A DNA stretch of 8,427 bases, taken from Leptolyngbya sp. SIO4C5 (lineage in GTDB: Bacteria; Cyanobacteriota; Cyanobacteriia; Phormidesmidales; Phormidesmidaceae). The notes beneath the pieces were generated by a model, which made no database searches, was not told where the DNA came from, and saw only the letters and a list, made by a program, of their open reading frames with translations. How positions within the stretch are numbered: position 1 is the stretch's first letter; the number at the start of each line of letters is the position of its first letter. Shown here one piece after another: positions 6,956-8,427 of this stretch. The position numbers and the translations under genes are program-made. The DNA lies in assembly GCA_010671965.1 (NCBI GenBank), contig JAAHIC010000151.1:1-8427 (forward strand). Direction: 5' to 3'.

Positions 6956-7453
6956 ATGAGCAAGGTTCTGGTACTCAACGCCTCCTATGAACCCCTCAAC
7001 ATCACCAGTTGGCGACGAGCGGTGGTCTTGATTATCAAAGGCAAGGCAGAGCGTATTGAACACAATGGCAAGCTGATTTACGCTGACCTGCCGCTGCCAA
7101 CAGTCATTCGTCTCAGGCACTATGTGCGCGTACCCTATAAAGAAATTCCGCTAACCCGCCGCAACCTGCTGCATCGAGACGCCCATACCTGCCAGTACTG
7201 CGGCTACGCTGGCGACGGTCTGACGCTAGATCACGTGCTGCCGCGATCGCGCGGTGGCGGTGACACCTGGGAAAATATGGTAGCAGCCTGCGTACGCTGC
7301 AATGTCCGCAAGGGCAGCCGTACGCCGAAGGAAGCCAACATGCCGCTCCAAAATCCGCCCCGTCGGCCCTACAGTAGCCTCTACTTTGAAGTTACTCGTC
7401 AGGTCAAAAGTGGTATTCACCAAGAGTGGCGCAAATACGTCATTGGCACTTAG
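6956..7453 (+). CDS. HNH endonuclease-family protein with zinc ribbon
   Basis: This is a small 165-residue protein. Residues 1-66 form a conserved N-terminal region (KVLVLNASYEPLNITSWRRA) typical of the cyanobacterial HNH group. The nuclease core follows: CQYC (Cys79, Cys82), LDHVLPRSRGG with the general-base His93, WENMV with Asn107, and CVRC (Cys112, Cys115) followed by Asn116. The two CxxC pairs should bind a structural zinc; His93 and Asn107 with a metal make the beta-beta-alpha nuclease site. The C-terminal ~45 residues are basic and proline-containing. HNH enzymes cut or nick DNA, but I know of no assigned role for this small group, and nothing nearby (no methylase, intron, phage or toxin gene) suggests restriction, homing or defence; a housekeeping repair role is possible. 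ATG 6956 is the first in-frame start and matches the usual N-terminus. Likely its own transcript. Confidence 0.9.
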   Translation: MSKVLVLNASYEPLNITSWRRAVVLIIKGKAERIEHNGKLIYADLPLPTVIRLRHYVRVPYKEIPLTRRNLLHRDAHTCQYCGYAGDGLTLDHVLPRSRGGGDTWENMVAACVRCNVRKGSRTPKEANMPLQNPPRRPYSSLYFEVTRQVKSGIHQEWRKYVIGT

Positions 7454-7683
7454 GCCGATCTGACATACGCCCAGCGCGATCGCTTCCGTCTATCTTTCGT
7501 TATAGATTTGCCAAAAGTCAGGATTTCCCCCTGGCAAATTTCGGTATGCACTGGATAATCAAAGTATAGAAGTACTAGCTGAAAGTCTAAGCATTCCAGG
7601 TTTTTCATCGCTCGCAACCGATACGGCCCAGGCCGCGATCGCTCTATACAAAATACTTAGCCGCTAACAATCACTTTTTATAC
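7454..7683. other. Intergenic region between HNH and DHH genes
   Basis: These 230 bases contain no credible reading frame. They hold two HIP1 octamers (GCGATCGC at 7476-7483 and 7635-7642), one inverted repeat (7506-7539), and AT-rich patches with TATA-like hexamers (TATAGA 7565-7570, TATACA 7645-7650). None has a convincing -35 partner, so I cannot place the promoter of the DHH gene. No tRNA or known riboswitch fold was recognised. Confidence 0.6.
7506..7539. repeat. Perfect inverted repeat downstream of the HNH gene
   Basis: ATTTGCCA (7506-7513) and TGGCAAAT (7532-7539) are exact reverse complements around an 18-base spacer. A G-T and an A-T pair could lengthen the stem outward. It begins 52 bases after the HNH stop and has no following T-run. 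It could be a weak HNH terminator, an operator for the DHH gene, or an RNA stem. Confidence 0.55.
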
Positions 7684-8427
7684 ATGGCAAATAATCAACT
7701 CATGGCCGATTCTCCCAAGACCGAAGCTGGGCTCTTGGAGCGACGCAGCAGCGAACAGCCGACACGGGCAATTGAGCGCATGTTGGAAGCTCATGCGGGC
7801 GATCGCCAGGTGATCTTGCTGCAGGACTTTCCCGATCCAGACGCGCTGTCTTCAGCTTGGGCTTATGAACTCATTGCCAAAGACTATGACATCACCTGCG
7901 ACATTTTCTATGCCGGGATGCTCAGCCACCAGGAAAACGTGGCGCTGGTCAAACTGACGGGCCTGCCCGCCCGCCGCTGGAATCTACAGAGCAACGATAA
8001 TCCTGACTTTGGTAAATATCAGGGCTGCGTCCTGATTGACAATCAGGGCACTACCAGTCAGCTCACGCCCTTGGTGAAATCAGCAGGTGTTCCCGTTGTG
8101 CTGGTCGTCGATCACCATGCCCATCAGTCCAAGCTAGAGGCTGAAGTCCTGGATATTCGGCCCCATATTCGCGCCACGGCCACCATTCTGACCCAGTATT
8201 TACAGACCGGACTGCTCGAACTTGATCGCAGCAATAGCCGTCATGTGAAATGTGCCACCGCTCTCATGCACGGTCTGCGCTCTGACACTAACCACCTGAT
8301 GCACGCCGCCGAAGACGACTTTTTAGCCGCAGCCTACCTCAGCCGCTACTATGACGCCCAGCTTTTAAGCGCCGTTCTGCAGGCGTCGCGCTCAAAGCGG
8401 GTGATGGACGTGATTGAGCGATCGCTG
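7684..8427 (+). CDS. DHH-family phosphoesterase, NrnA-like (oligoribonuclease/pAp phosphatase type), 3' end outside the window
   Basis: The frame is open from ATG 7684 to the last base: 248 residues, no stop seen, so the gene is cut by the window edge. The DHH metal-site motifs are in order: DFPDPDA (Asp51, Asp53), LIDNQG (Asp119), VVDHH (Asp143, His144, His145) and GLRSDT (Asp201). The DHHA1 substrate-binding domain would follow beyond the window. NrnA-type enzymes degrade nano-RNAs from the 3' or 5' end and may dephosphorylate pAp using manganese in the cytoplasm; assignment to that activity rather than another DHH role is inference. The His that usually opens motif I (HxxPDxDA) aligns with Gln47 here. 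The start could also be ATG 7702; neither has a Shine-Dalgarno, and residues 1-28 are poorly conserved-looking. Upstream lies a 230-bp gap, so this gene probably has its own promoter. Confidence 0.88.
   Translation, partial: MANNQLMADSPKTEAGLLERRSSEQPTRAIERMLEAHAGDRQVILLQDFPDPDALSSAWAYELIAKDYDITCDIFYAGMLSHQENVALVKLTGLPARRWNLQSNDNPDFGKYQGCVLIDNQGTTSQLTPLVKSAGVPVVLVVDHHAHQSKLEAEVLDIRPHIRATATILTQYLQTGLLELDRSNSRHVKCATALMHGLRSDTNHLMHAAEDDFLAAAYLSRYYDAQLLSAVLQASRSKRVMDVIERSL

Larger units (their letters stand above)
376..8426. repeat. Dispersed HIP1 octamers (GCGATCGC), about 22 copies
   Basis: The palindromic octamer appears in every gene region and in the 7454-7683 intergenic gap (for example near 376, 690, 1764, 2874, 4126, 5744, 6396, 7243 and 7799). 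It is the highly iterated palindrome of many cyanobacterial genomes and is my main evidence for the source organism. The count was made by eye and may be off by one or two. Confidence 0.9.

Noticed and set aside
7544..7580. NtcA-type site (GTA-N8-TAC)
   Set aside because: GTATGCACTGGATA has ATA in place of TAC, and GTATAGAAGTAC has a six-base spacer, so neither fits.

Overview
The window looks like chromosomal DNA from a cyanobacterium. The octamer GCGATCGC (HIP1) occurs about 22 times by eye in 8.4 kb, where roughly 0.1 copy would be expected by chance. The gene families also fit: a TpsA exoprotein with the cyanobacterial-type C-terminus, a POTRA/beta-barrel TpsB transporter, an exported TPR-CHAT protein, and DHH and HNH proteins of a cyanobacterial flavour. 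A filamentous or Leptolyngbya-like lineage is a guess; the sequence does not fix the genus.

Region 1 (1-5552, plus strand) is a tightly packed three-gene unit. It holds the last 290 codons of a secreted two-partner-secretion exoprotein (tpsA, cut by the window edge), its outer-membrane transporter (tpsB, overlapping tpsA by 26 bp), and 14 bp later a 946-residue protein with a signal peptide, TPR-like helical repeats and a C-terminal CHAT (caspase-like) domain. The CHAT domain keeps its His and Cys pair. The packing suggests one transcript, and the three export signals suggest that the products meet in or beyond the periplasm. The likely workflow is that TpsB threads the TpsA exoprotein across the outer membrane while the CHAT protein acts on it, or on another envelope target. 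That last step is a hypothesis.

Inside the CHAT gene there is an in-frame tandem duplication of a 72-bp unit (4575-4718). The first copy carries a perfect 16-bp palindrome. It adds 48 residues in what appears to be a surface loop and resembles insertion of a small repeat element.

Region 2 (5553-6955) holds alanine racemase (alr) on the minus strand. It is convergent with the CHAT gene, with a small hairpin at the shared 3' end, and has a strong Shine-Dalgarno that fixes its start. A 149-bp divergent promoter region follows.

Region 3 (6956-8427, plus strand) holds a small zinc-ribbon HNH endonuclease-family gene, then a 230-bp intergenic stretch with one perfect 8-bp-arm inverted repeat and two HIP1 sites, then the first 248 codons of a DHH-family phosphoesterase (NrnA-like) running off the window. 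Regions 2 and 3 read as ordinary housekeeping sequence. No RNA gene, CRISPR array, transposase or integrase was seen.
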